Assembly (NCBI GenBank): GCA_964497615.1
Contig: CAZCEC010000023.1
Coordinates: 21,477 to 85,476 of the forward strand
DNA: 64,000 nt
Reading direction: 5' to 3'
From: CAZCEC01 sp964497615
GTDB lineage: Bacteria > Chloroflexota > Anaerolineae > Anaerolineales > UBA6663
The position numbers and the translations under genes were made by a program. The notes below the pieces were generated by a model. That model did no database searches. It had not been told where the DNA came from and saw only the letters and a program-made list of their open reading frames with translations. Shown piece by piece: positions 9,164-16,550 of the stretch (position 1 is its first letter; every line of letters begins with the position of its first letter).

Positions 9164-9177
9164 CTAGACAGTCTAGA
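9163..9177. promoter_or_regulatory. Palindromic operator for antitoxin autoregulation
   Basis: TCTAGACAGTCTAGA is a perfect inverted repeat (7-bp arms, 1-bp centre) overlapping the end of the -10 box and the expected transcription start. Phd/YefM antitoxins bind such palindromes to repress their own operons, so this is the likely operator. Confidence 0.65.
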
Positions 9178-9197
9178 TTAAATCAAGGCGGTACGCT

Positions 9198-9452
9198 ATG
9201 GAAAAAACTTGGCAGTTGCAGGACGCAAAGAACAAATTCAGCGAAGTCATTAACGACGCCATCAGCCGAGGTCCGCAGGTGATCACGCGGCATGGAGAGC
9301 AGGTTGCAGTCGTGATTTCGTTTTCCGACTATACCCGCATTCGACCACCGGAGAACAGCCTGGTTGAGTTTTTCCAATCATCCCCGCTGGCTGGAATTGA
9401 GTTGGATCTCGAGCGGGACAAAAGCCTGCCGCGCGAGCCTGACTTGCCGTGA
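9198..9452 (+). CDS. Type II antitoxin, Phd/YefM family
   Basis: An 84-residue protein with the family's N-terminal fold: WQLQDAKNKFSEVINDAISRG, then PQVITRHGEQVAVVISFSDY. This half dimerises and binds the operator. The C-terminal tail (about 50-84) is the segment that wraps the toxin. An AAGG-type Shine-Dalgarno lies about 8 nt before the ATG. Its last codons overlap the toxin start by 4 bp (GTGA), typical of coupled translation. Base composition is lower in GC than the surroundings, consistent with recent transfer. Confidence 0.9.
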   Translation: MEKTWQLQDAKNKFSEVINDAISRGPQVITRHGEQVAVVISFSDYTRIRPPENSLVEFFQSSPLAGIELDLERDKSLPREPDLP

Positions 9453-9868
9453 GTTATCTGCTGGATACCTGCGTGGTGTCTGAGCTGATGAGGCCGGCAC
9501 CCAACACGGGCTTGAAAAACTGGGTCTGGCAGACGCCCGAGCAAGAAACTTGGCTCAGTGTTGTAACACTTGGCGAACTGCAGCGCGGCATTGAAAGGCT
9601 GCCGACAACACCGCGCCGCTTGGCCTTGGAACAATGGCTGGCCAACGATATCATCCAACGGTTTTCGGGACGGATGCTGTCGTTGGACGCCGCGGTGATG
9701 TTGACCTGGGGCACACTCTATGCGCGGCTGGAATCGGCTGGCCGCAAACTGCCTTCGATTGACAGCCTGCTTGCGGCTTCAGCGTTGCATCACGGCTTGA
9801 CCCTGGTCACGCGCAACGTGACCGACTTTGAAGCGGCTGGCATCCCGCTGCTGAACCCCTGGAGTTAG
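9449..9868 (+). CDS. vapC: VapC-type PIN-domain toxin
   Basis: A 139-residue PIN-domain ribonuclease starting at GTG (9449). The acidic active-site residues are present: Asp6 (YLLDTCVVSEL), Glu12, then the LSLDAAVM and SIDSLLAASALHHGLTLVTRN segments carrying the remaining Asp residues that bind Mg2+. VapC toxins cleave tRNA or rRNA; the target here is not predictable. It pairs with the upstream Phd/YefM-type antitoxin, a common hybrid arrangement. The next gene (psuG) begins 3 bp after its stop, so psuG may be read from the toxin promoter. Confidence 0.9.
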   Translation: MSYLLDTCVVSELMRPAPNTGLKNWVWQTPEQETWLSVVTLGELQRGIERLPTTPRRLALEQWLANDIIQRFSGRMLSLDAAVMLTWGTLYARLESAGRKLPSIDSLLAASALHHGLTLVTRNVTDFEAAGIPLLNPWS

Positions 9869-9870
9869 CC

Positions 9871-10806
9871 TTGCCCTACCCCCTCCCCACCCTGACGCCG
9901 GAAGTGCGCGACGCGCTGCAGACCAACCGCCCCATCGTGGCGTTGGAGAGCACCGTCATCACGCACGGCCTGCCCTGGCCCCGCAACCTGGAATTGGCGC
10001 AGCGCATGGAGGCCAACGTGCGCACGGGCGGCGCCACCCCGGCGACCATCGCGGTGCTGAATGGGGAAGTGAAAGTGGGGCTGACGGCCGACGAACTGGC
10101 GCACCTGGCGCAGGCCAAGGGGGTGATGAAGGTGAGCCGCCGCGACTACGCGGTGGCCGTGGCGCAGCGGCGCGATGGCGGGACCACGGTGGCCGGAACG
10201 ATAATGGCCGCGCACTGGGCGGGGATTCCCGTCTTTGCGACGGGCGGCATTGGCGGGGTGCACCGGCAGATGCCGGGCGCGCCGCTGGACGTTTCGGCGG
10301 ACCTGCCGGAACTGGCGCGCACGCCGGTGGTGGTGGTGTGCGCGGGCGCCAAGGCGATCCTCGACTTGCCGGCCACCTTGGAGTGGCTGGAAACGCACGG
10401 GGTGCCGGTGCTGGGCTATGGGACGAACGAGTTCCCGGCCTTCTACTCGCGCGAGAGCGGCTTGACGCTGGCGGCGCGGGTGGACAGCGCGGCCGAGGCG
10501 GCGGCCGTGGTGAAGACGATGTGGGACCTGGACCTGGCGCAGGGGGCGCTGGTGTGCGTGCCCTGCCCGGCGGAGGCGGCGCGCCCCGCGGCGGAGATGG
10601 AAGCCGCCATCGGGCAGGCGCTGCGGGAGGCGGCCGAGCGCGGGGTGCGCGGGAACGCGGTGACGCCATTCCTGCTGGAGCGGGTGGCGGCGCTAAGCGA
10701 AGGACACAGCCTGGAGGCCAACCTGGCACTGCTGGCGAACAACGCGCGGGTGGCGGCGGAGGTGGCCGTGGCGTTGAGCCATGTGCATGTGCACCGGCCG
10801 GGATAA
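9871..10806 (+). CDS. psuG: Pseudouridine-5'-phosphate glycosidase
   Basis: A 311-residue enzyme that reversibly splits pseudouridine 5'-phosphate into uracil and ribose 5-phosphate. Family landmarks: IVALESTVITHGLPWP near residue 25-40, GATPATIAVLNGEVKVGL (about 54-71), the active-site Lys in MKVSRRDYAVA, GGTTVAGTIMAA, and FATGGIGGVHR (about 125-135). The start codon is TTG at 9871, chosen because it begins the conserved N-terminus directly after the VapC stop. No psuK kinase is adjacent, so pseudouridine monophosphate must come from elsewhere. Confidence 0.93.
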   Translation: MPYPLPTLTPEVRDALQTNRPIVALESTVITHGLPWPRNLELAQRMEANVRTGGATPATIAVLNGEVKVGLTADELAHLAQAKGVMKVSRRDYAVAVAQRRDGGTTVAGTIMAAHWAGIPVFATGGIGGVHRQMPGAPLDVSADLPELARTPVVVVCAGAKAILDLPATLEWLETHGVPVLGYGTNEFPAFYSRESGLTLAARVDSAAEAAAVVKTMWDLDLAQGALVCVPCPAEAARPAAEMEAAIGQALREAAERGVRGNAVTPFLLERVAALSEGHSLEANLALLANNARVAAEVAVALSHVHVHRPG

Positions 10807-10807
10807 G

Positions 10808-10905
10808 CGCGACGACCGACGACCGACGACCGAACACGGGGGTAGGCGACGGACGACGAAGGACGGAGGACCAAGGACGAACGACAAAGGATGAAGGGTG
10901 AATGC
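10808..10905. repeat. Low-complexity GACGAC / GGACGAAGGA repeat tract
   Basis: Short purine-biased units built on GACGACCGAC and (A/G)GGACGAA(G/C) run for about 100 bp. Related tracts occur at 17985-18030, at the 3' end of the methyltransferase gene at 22674-22706, and inside the methyltransferase at 52598-52630. Confidence 0.7.
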
Positions 10906-10937
10906 TGAGCGCGACGGAGGATGATGGACAGCAGGAG

Positions 10938-10960
10938 GCGGCCGGAGGGCCGCTTTTGTT
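10938..10960 (+). terminator. Intrinsic terminator downstream of psuG
   Basis: GCGGCC and GGCCGC arms enclose a 4-nt loop and are followed by TTTTGTTT. It lies 131 bp after the psuG stop, beyond the repeat tract. Confidence 0.65.
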
Positions 10961-11070
10961 TGGTGAGCCAGGCAGGGGCGAGGGCGCAAGCCGCCGCCGT
11001 CTTGTTTGGAAGGCAAGAAAGGGGGTGCGTTTCAACTCGGGGCCGGCTTTCGCCTCCTCCAGGCCATGTA

Positions 11071-11130
11071 ATTCCGAGGCGCGCACTTTGCGCCGAGGAA
11101 TCTTCTGGCCCACTGGCGTGGAGATTCCTC
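11071..11130. repeat. Copy of the TGTCATTCCGAG...CGAGGAATCT repeat (degenerate)
   Basis: ATTCCGAGGC...GCCGAGGAATCTTC (11071-11106) is followed by AGATTCCTC (11122-11130) in the opposite orientation. This is a decayed two-arm element like those at 58475-58694. Confidence 0.65.
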
Positions 11131-11159
11131 CCGAAATATCGGGGGCGGGCGTGGCGAGA

Positions 11160-12494
11160 TCAAGGCGTGGGATCGAGGTGGCGGAGGAGATGGTCGCCGA
11201 TCCAGCCTTCATGGCCGCTGGCGAGGCCGATGCGGCGCCACAGGATGCCCTCGATCAGTTCAGCTTCGACAAAGACCGTTACTTGTTCGCCTTCGTACAC
11301 CAGGGCGATGACAGCGCCGTCGGGCGGGGAGGCGCGCACGCGGGCGTTGGTGGCCGCCCCCGTCAGCTCGACGATGGCGTACCCAAAGACGCCGGGCGGG
11401 TAGATGGTGGGGGTGCGCGTGGGGGTGCGGGTGGGCGTGCGCGAGGGCGTGCGCGTGGGCGTGACGCTGGGGGTGAGCGTCGGCGGGCGTGGGGTGCGGG
11501 TGGCGGTGGCCGTTGGCGTCAGTGTCGGCGTGCGCGGCGTGCGGGTGGCGGTGGCCGTCGGCGTTAGCGTCGGCGTGCGCGGGGTGCGGGTGGCGGTGGC
11601 CGTCGGCGTCAGCGTTGGCGTGCGCGGCGTGCGCGTGGGCGTGACGTTCGGGGTATTGAGGGTCGTGGCTGGCCCGCCGGTGAGCGTGTGCGTCGCGGTG
11701 GGCGCTGTGCCGCCAATCTGGAACAAGCCCGAGGCCAGCCATTGCGCGCCAACAAAGATCTGCACCTCGTACGCGCCCGCCGGCCACCAGTTCTTGGCAT
11801 TGTCCCAATCGGTAAAGCCGCAGCCGCCGGTGCTGCCATCCCACAAGCTGGTTTCCACATACACCACTTCGCCATCGCGCAGCCACACGCCCGACCACTG
11901 GACGCCGGGCAGCCAGCTATCGTAGTAGAAGTGGGCATAGATCGTCTTGGGCAGTTGATCGAGGAGGTCCTGGCTGGCAGTGATGGTGCAGTTGTCGCGG
12001 ACGGAAATGCGCACCTCGCCCGCGACGGCCGAGGCCGGCGGGGTGACGGTGGCCGAGATGATGGGCGTGATGAAGGCCTCGGGCAGCACCGGCGTGGGCG
12101 AGACGGTGGGCGTGTCGCTGGCGGTGGGGGTGGGGCTGGGGCCTTCGGTGGGCGTGCCCGTGTCGGTGGGGCTGGGAGCCACGGAGGCAGTGAACGTGGG
12201 CGGCGGCTGGGTGGCAGTGGGCGGGCGGGTGGCGGTGAGGGTGGGCGTGGGCGGCAGGGCCAGGCTCATCAGGGGGACGCCCATGGTGAAGGCCAGGCCG
12301 GCCGCCAGCAGCAGGCCCAACCCAGACATAACAAGCTGCCAGCCGCGCAGGACGGCGTCGCGCCGGACCTGGAAATAGCGCATCCGGCGCGCGCGCGATA
12401 GGGTCAGGGCCCCCGCTGTGGCCGCCAGGGCAAACCCGACCAGCAGGAGAATAGTGATCCAGAGGACATACGTTTCAGTCGCGATGGCGGGCAT
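11160..12494 (-). CDS. Membrane-anchored protein with Thr/Pro linkers and C-terminal SH3-type domain
   Basis: A 444-residue protein. Two hydrophobic helices (about 9-30 and 53-78) flank a basic loop (SRARRMRYFQVRRD). A Thr/Pro linker leads to a beta-rich domain with Cys pairs (about 160-265; VRDNCTITASQ, GGCGFTDWDNAKNWWPAG). A second linker follows, made of a 15-residue repeat of the type TATRTPRTPTLTP in three or more copies. The C-terminal about 70 residues fit a bacterial SH3 domain (NARVRASPPDGAVIALVYEG, then EGWIGDHLL). Such proteins display ligand-binding modules outside the cell. The middle domain is not recognised. Confidence 0.75.
   Translation of the reverse strand: MPAIATETYVLWITILLLVGFALAATAGALTLSRARRMRYFQVRRDAVLRGWQLVMSGLGLLLAAGLAFTMGVPLMSLALPPTPTLTATRPPTATQPPPTFTASVAPSPTDTGTPTEGPSPTPTASDTPTVSPTPVLPEAFITPIISATVTPPASAVAGEVRISVRDNCTITASQDLLDQLPKTIYAHFYYDSWLPGVQWSGVWLRDGEVVYVETSLWDGSTGGCGFTDWDNAKNWWPAGAYEVQIFVGAQWLASGLFQIGGTAPTATHTLTGGPATTLNTPNVTPTRTPRTPTLTPTATATRTPRTPTLTPTATATRTPRTPTLTPTATATRTPRPPTLTPSVTPTRTPSRTPTRTPTRTPTIYPPGVFGYAIVELTGAATNARVRASPPDGAVIALVYEGEQVTVFVEAELIEGILWRRIGLASGHEGWIGDHLLRHLDPTP
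11470..11645. repeat. 45-bp tandem repeat encoding the Thr/Pro linker
   Basis: The unit GTGCGGGTGGCGGTGGCCGT recurs at 11494, 11539 and 11584, an exact 45-bp spacing, and encodes 15-residue Thr/Pro blocks. Copies differ at few positions, so the array is young or homogenised. Confidence 0.8.
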
Positions 12495-12534
12495 ACGGCG
12501 GGCAGCGCGCGCGGAACGAGCACAGGTTGGCGGG

Positions 12535-12540
12535 ATTATA
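12535..12540 (-). promoter_or_regulatory. -10 box for the SH3-type gene
   Basis: On the minus strand TATAAT lies about 40 bp before the ATG at 12494. The -35 position has only weak similarity to the consensus. Confidence 0.45.
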
Positions 12541-12564
12541 ACATGCAGGCTTCGGGGCTTAAGA

Positions 12565-12593
12565 TTGCCTCCGGCCTATCGTTGTGCTAGAAT
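12565..12593 (+). promoter_or_regulatory. Sigma-70-type promoter for the BFN gene and the replication block
   Basis: TTGCCT (12565-12570) and TAGAAT (12588-12593) are 17 bp apart. The predicted start near 12600 leaves a leader of about 22 nt containing GGAGG at 12611-12615, 7 nt before the ATG at 12623. Confidence 0.65.
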
Positions 12594-12622
12594 CGCAGAA
12601 TGTCCCCTGTGGAGGCCGGCAT

Positions 12623-13141
12623 ATGGTAGAAGTGACGATCGACAGCATCCGCGTAAGCTTGATGTCGCAGCATCGCGTGGTGATTCTGAAGGACGTGGAC
12701 AGCGACCGGTATCTGCCAATCTGGATTGGGCCGTGCGAGGCGGACGCGATCACGGTCACCCTGCAAGAGATGGAAGTCTCGCGACCCCTGACGCATGACC
12801 TGCTGAAGAACGTCATCGGCGAGATGGGGGGCGAGGTGGAGTACATCGTCATCGCGGACCTGCGCAACGACGTCTTCTTCGCGCGCATCGTGATGGGCCT
12901 GAACGGCAAGCGGCTGGAGATTGACTCGCGGCCGTCGGACGCGCTGGCGCTGGCGGTGCGGCTGCACGTGCCGGTCTACATCGAAGAGCCGGTGATGGAC
13001 AAGGCCGCGGTGCTGCCCGAAGAAGAAATGGAAACGGAGACCGCGGCGGGCGAAGAGACGCGGCTGGACGCGTTCAAGGATTTCGTCGAATCGCTGGACC
13101 TGGAAGACCTGGACACGGACGAAGGCGACGAAGAGAAGTAA
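12623..13141 (+). CDS. Bifunctional nuclease (BFN, DUF151) domain protein
   Basis: A 172-residue protein. Residues 1-135 are a BFN/DUF151 domain: MVEVTIDSIRVS, HRVVILKDVDSDRYLPIWIG, EADAITV, THDLLKNVI, and LEIDSRPSDALALAVR. The last motif is the family's most conserved segment. Plant homologues have RNase/DNase activity; bacterial roles are unclear. A strongly acidic C-terminal tail (about 140-172) is added. The start at 12623 is set by GGAGG 7 nt upstream. It heads a co-directional run with dnaB, 21 bp downstream. Confidence 0.9.
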   Translation: MVEVTIDSIRVSLMSQHRVVILKDVDSDRYLPIWIGPCEADAITVTLQEMEVSRPLTHDLLKNVIGEMGGEVEYIVIADLRNDVFFARIVMGLNGKRLEIDSRPSDALALAVRLHVPVYIEEPVMDKAAVLPEEEMETETAAGEETRLDAFKDFVESLDLEDLDTDEGDEEK

Positions 13142-13162
13142 CCCGCCCCACCCGACAACCCC

Positions 13163-15787
13163 ATGACCGAAGTCACCGCCGATTACGGCCCCAACCGTGC
13201 GGCGCCGCATGCCGTGGAGGCCGAGGAGGCGGTGCTGGGGTGCGTCTTGATTAACCCCGACGCCTACTTCGACGTCAGCGCTTTCCTCAAACCTGAAGAC
13301 TTCTATCTGCATAAGCACCGCTGGGTGTGGGATGCCTTTGTGGCCCTGCACGAACAGCGCCTGCCGATTGACATCATCACCGTCACCGAAGAGCTGGAGC
13401 GCCACGGCCAACTGGGCGAGGTGGGCGGCGCGGCCTATCTGACGCGCCTGATCAACACCGTGCCGACCTCGCTGCACGCCGAGGCCTACGGGCGGCTGGT
13501 GGAGCGCGAGGCCATGCGGCGGCGGCTGATCGAGGCCGCCACCGAGGTGGCCAAGCTGGCCTACGCCGAGGGGCGCGAGATCGGCGAGGTGATCAACGAC
13601 GCCGAGGCGGCGGTGTTCGCGGTGAGCGAGCGCCGGCTGAACAAGGAACTGGCCCCCATCAAGGAGGCCATCAGCCAATATTACGACCGCATCAAGTATC
13701 TGTTCGAGCACCGCGACGAACTGCTGGGGGTGCCGACGGGCTTTATTGACCTGGACAAGCTGTTGGGCGGCTTGCAGCAGTCGGACCTGCTGATCATCGC
13801 CGGGCGGCCGGGCAGCGGCAAGACCGGGCTGATGCTCAATATCGCCAAGAACGCGGCGCTGACGTACAAGAAGCATGTGGCGGTGTTCTCACTGGAGATG
13901 TCGAACGACCAACTGGTGCAGCGGCTGATCGCGCAGGAGACGGGCATCGACTCCCAGCGCCTGCGGCTGGGCGACATCCACGACCACGAGTGGCCGTTGT
14001 TCGTGCAGGCCGCGAACGTCCTGAGCGACGCGCAAATCTTCCTGGACGACACGCCCGCCCTGACGCCTAACCAACTACGGTCCAAGTGCCGCCGGCTGGA
14101 CCAGGAATACGGGCTGGACCTGGTGATCGTGGACTACCTGCAACTCATGCAGGGTGAGAGCCGCACGGAGAACCGGGTGCAGGAGGTGTCGGCCATCTCG
14201 CGCGGGCTCAAGCAGTTGGCGCGCGAGCTCAACGTACCCGTGCTGGCCGGGGCGCAGCTTTCGCGCGCGGTGGAGCAGCGCCAGGACAAGCGGCCGGTGC
14301 TGTCGGACTTACGGGAGAGCGGCTGTCTGACGGGCGACACGTTGGTGGCACTGGCGAATGGCGAGCGGCGCCCGATCCGGGAGTTGGTGGGCACGACACC
14401 CGATGTGGTCACGCTGGATGGGTGGCGGGTAACCAATGGTAAGGCCAGCCGCGTGTGGCTGACGGGGCACAAGCCCATCCTCAAGCTGACCACGCGCATG
14501 GGCCGCATTGTTCGGGCGACCGCCAATCATCCGTTTCGCGTCCTAGACGGCTGGCGGCGGTTGGACGAATTGGCGGTTGGGGATCGGATCGCCCTGCCCC
14601 GTCACTACCCTGAACCGGATGCGCCGGCTGCCTGGCCCGAGGATCGGTTGATCCTGCTGGCACATCTAATTGGAGACGGATGCTATGCCAGCCGGAACCC
14701 ACTTCACTACACGAGCGCATCCGCGGCGAACCTGGAGGCGGTTGCCCAAGCAACAGCTTCGGCCTTTGGCATTATCGTGAAGAGGGTCAAACAGGAAAAC
14801 TGGCATCACCTGTATTTGTCGGCTGGCGCCAATAAGTGGCATCCCAACCCAGCGCGGTTGTGGTTGCGCGACTTGGGCATTGACGGCCAACGGTCGCCGG
14901 AGAAGTTCATGCCGGCCGAGATATTTCAATTGGCCGGTGAACAGATCGCCCTATTCCTGCGTCACCTCTGGAGCACGGACGGCAGCATCTACTTGCGCAA
15001 GACTACGCACGGGCAGGCCGGCACCATCTACTATGCCACGGCCAGCGAGCGCCTGGCGCGCGACGTGCAGCACTTGCTGGCGCGATTGAGCATTCCGGCC
15101 CGCATCTTGACCACGCGCAAGGGCAACTACCGCCCCGGCTATCAGGTGCATGTGACCGGCCAGATCGACCAATTGCGCTTCGCGCAGTTAATCGGAGGGT
15201 TTGGCGAGCGTGGCGAGGCGCTTGCCCGAGTCGTTGAGTATCTCTCAACGATCGAGCCTAACCCCAATCGAGATACGGTCCCGCGAGAGATTTGGGACCA
15301 GGTCAAGGGCCACATGCGTTCGCGCGGGATCAGCCAGCGCCAGATGGCGGCGATGCGGGGCACGGCCTACGGCGGCGATGCCCACTTTGGCTTTTCCCCA
15401 ACCCGACAGACGCTCGGTCACTACGCGGCCCTGCTGGAAGAGCCGACGCTCCAGGCCGTTGCCGAGGCAGACGTCTACTGGGATACGATTGCCGGCATCG
15501 AGCCCGACGGCGAGGCCGACGTGTACGACATGACGGTGCCGGGCACGCACAACTTCATCGCGAACGGCATTGTGGTCCACAACAGCCTGGAACAGGACAG
15601 CGATATCGTCATGTTCATCGACCGCCCCGACATGTACGAAAAAGAAGGCGGCAAGACGAACATCGCTACGATCATCGTCGCCAAGCACCGCAACGGCCCC
15701 ACGGCGGACGTGCAGCTTGTGTTCCGCGGGGCGCTGACCAAGTTCGAAAACGCCGAGACGCGGCACGTGGACTTGCGGCAGGTCTAG
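13163..15787 (+). CDS. dnaB: Replicative DNA helicase DnaB interrupted by an intein
   Basis: An 874-residue precursor. Residues 1-387 and 808-874 together make a normal 454-residue DnaB: N-terminal primase-interacting domain (AVEAEEAVLGCVLINPDAYFD), Walker A GRPGSGKT (214-221), Walker B region DLVIVDYLQLM, and the C-terminal motif SLEQDSDIVMFIDRP. DnaB is the hexameric helicase that unwinds DNA at the fork. The intein begins at Cys388 after SDLRESG and ends at Asn807 before Ser808, so splicing would restore ...RESG-SLEQDSD. The position is the second commonly used DnaB intein site. A DnaD-like protein and a helicase loader follow directly. Confidence 0.96.
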   Translation: MTEVTADYGPNRAAPHAVEAEEAVLGCVLINPDAYFDVSAFLKPEDFYLHKHRWVWDAFVALHEQRLPIDIITVTEELERHGQLGEVGGAAYLTRLINTVPTSLHAEAYGRLVEREAMRRRLIEAATEVAKLAYAEGREIGEVINDAEAAVFAVSERRLNKELAPIKEAISQYYDRIKYLFEHRDELLGVPTGFIDLDKLLGGLQQSDLLIIAGRPGSGKTGLMLNIAKNAALTYKKHVAVFSLEMSNDQLVQRLIAQETGIDSQRLRLGDIHDHEWPLFVQAANVLSDAQIFLDDTPALTPNQLRSKCRRLDQEYGLDLVIVDYLQLMQGESRTENRVQEVSAISRGLKQLARELNVPVLAGAQLSRAVEQRQDKRPVLSDLRESGCLTGDTLVALANGERRPIRELVGTTPDVVTLDGWRVTNGKASRVWLTGHKPILKLTTRMGRIVRATANHPFRVLDGWRRLDELAVGDRIALPRHYPEPDAPAAWPEDRLILLAHLIGDGCYASRNPLHYTSASAANLEAVAQATASAFGIIVKRVKQENWHHLYLSAGANKWHPNPARLWLRDLGIDGQRSPEKFMPAEIFQLAGEQIALFLRHLWSTDGSIYLRKTTHGQAGTIYYATASERLARDVQHLLARLSIPARILTTRKGNYRPGYQVHVTGQIDQLRFAQLIGGFGERGEALARVVEYLSTIEPNPNRDTVPREIWDQVKGHMRSRGISQRQMAAMRGTAYGGDAHFGFSPTRQTLGHYAALLEEPTLQAVAEADVYWDTIAGIEPDGEADVYDMTVPGTHNFIANGIVVHNSLEQDSDIVMFIDRPDMYEKEGGKTNIATIIVAKHRNGPTADVQLVFRGALTKFENAETRHVDLRQV
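14324..15583 (+). mobile_element. DnaB intein with LAGLIDADG homing endonuclease
   Basis: 420 codons in frame within dnaB. The first residue is Cys388 (CLTGDTLVAL), with a block B-like segment RATANHPFRVLDGW. Two endonuclease motifs occur: LLAHLIGDG (about 498-506) and FLRHLWSTDG (about 598-607). The C-terminal splicing block reads VYDMTVPGTHNFIANGIVVHN, ending in the required His-Asn before Ser+1. Both splicing and endonuclease signatures look intact, so the element may still be able to home into intein-less dnaB alleles. Confidence 0.95.
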
Positions 15788-15788
15788 G

Positions 15789-16550
15789 GTGAAAGGCTTC
15801 TCTGGTTTTCCAGACGGCAAGCTGAAGTCGGTCGGCGTGCCGGAGCCGTTCTTCTCCGACCTGCTGCCGCTGGTGGACCACACCGGCGAGCTCAAGGTGA
15901 CGCTCTACGCGTTCTGGCGGCTGGGGACCAAGACCGGCATCTACCGCTTCTTGCAGCGCAGTGACTTCGCCGAGGACGAGCTATTCATGAGCGGGCTGTC
16001 GGCGTCGCCGCGGCAAGCGGACGAGGCGCTGGACGATGCGCTGGAGCGGGCCGAGGCGCGCGGCACCTTGCTGCGGGTGGTAGTGGAAGACGCGCAGGCC
16101 GAGCGGCACCTGTACTTCATGAACACGGAGAAGGGCCGCGAGGCGCTGGACAAGCTGACGCACGGCGAGTGGCGGCCGGAGGGCTTTGAGGAAGCCAGCG
16201 TCACCCTCAGCCATATCCGGTCCAATATCTACAAGCTGTGGGAACAGAACATGGGCGCGCTGACGCCCATGATCAGCGAGGAACTGCGCGACCTGGCGGC
16301 AACCTACCCGCAGGCCTGGATCGAGGACGCCATCCGGATCGCGGTGAAGAACAACGTGCGCCGGCTGAAGTATGTGCTGGCGGTGCTGGAACGGATGCGG
16401 AGCGAGGGACGGTATGAGCAAGCGCCCGGTGACGATCAAGAGCCTGATCTCAGCCGATACGACGGCTACCTCCGCTACATCGAAACGGACGAGCCCAATG
16501 GCGAACCCAGCCAGACCGAGCCAGAAGCCGGATCAGATGCCGCCGGATAG
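15789..16550 (+). CDS. DnaD-like replication initiation/helicase-loading protein
   Basis: A 253-residue protein starting with GTG one base after the dnaB stop. The N-terminal half (about 15-120) looks like a winged helix: VPEPFFSDLLPLVDHTGELKV, YAFWRLGTKTG. The second half has the DnaD C-terminal pattern with NIYKLWEQNMGALTPMISEE and then YPQAWIEDAIRIAVKNNVRR (about 140-195), the DNA-binding helices. DnaD-type proteins remodel the origin and help the loader place DnaB. Its 3' end overlaps the start of the loader gene by 53 bp, which supports coupled expression. Confidence 0.88.
   Translation: MKGFSGFPDGKLKSVGVPEPFFSDLLPLVDHTGELKVTLYAFWRLGTKTGIYRFLQRSDFAEDELFMSGLSASPRQADEALDDALERAEARGTLLRVVVEDAQAERHLYFMNTEKGREALDKLTHGEWRPEGFEEASVTLSHIRSNIYKLWEQNMGALTPMISEELRDLAATYPQAWIEDAIRIAVKNNVRRLKYVLAVLERMRSEGRYEQAPGDDQEPDLSRYDGYLRYIETDEPNGEPSQTEPEAGSDAAG

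Larger units (their letters stand above)
10807..11159. other. Intergenic region between psuG and the SH3-type gene (353 bp)
   Basis: No gene is supported here. From the left it holds a low-complexity tract of GACGACCGAC and GACGAAGGAC-type units (about 10808-10905), a GC-rich hairpin terminator (10938-10960), about 100 bp without recognisable content, and a degenerate copy of the TGTCATTCCGAG-type repeat (11071-11130). Confidence 0.8.

Noticed and set aside
9198..10806. Toxin-antitoxin-psuG as a functional unit
   Set aside because: psuG is a metabolic enzyme 3 bp after vapC, but there is no known link; adjacency is more likely due to insertion of the module.
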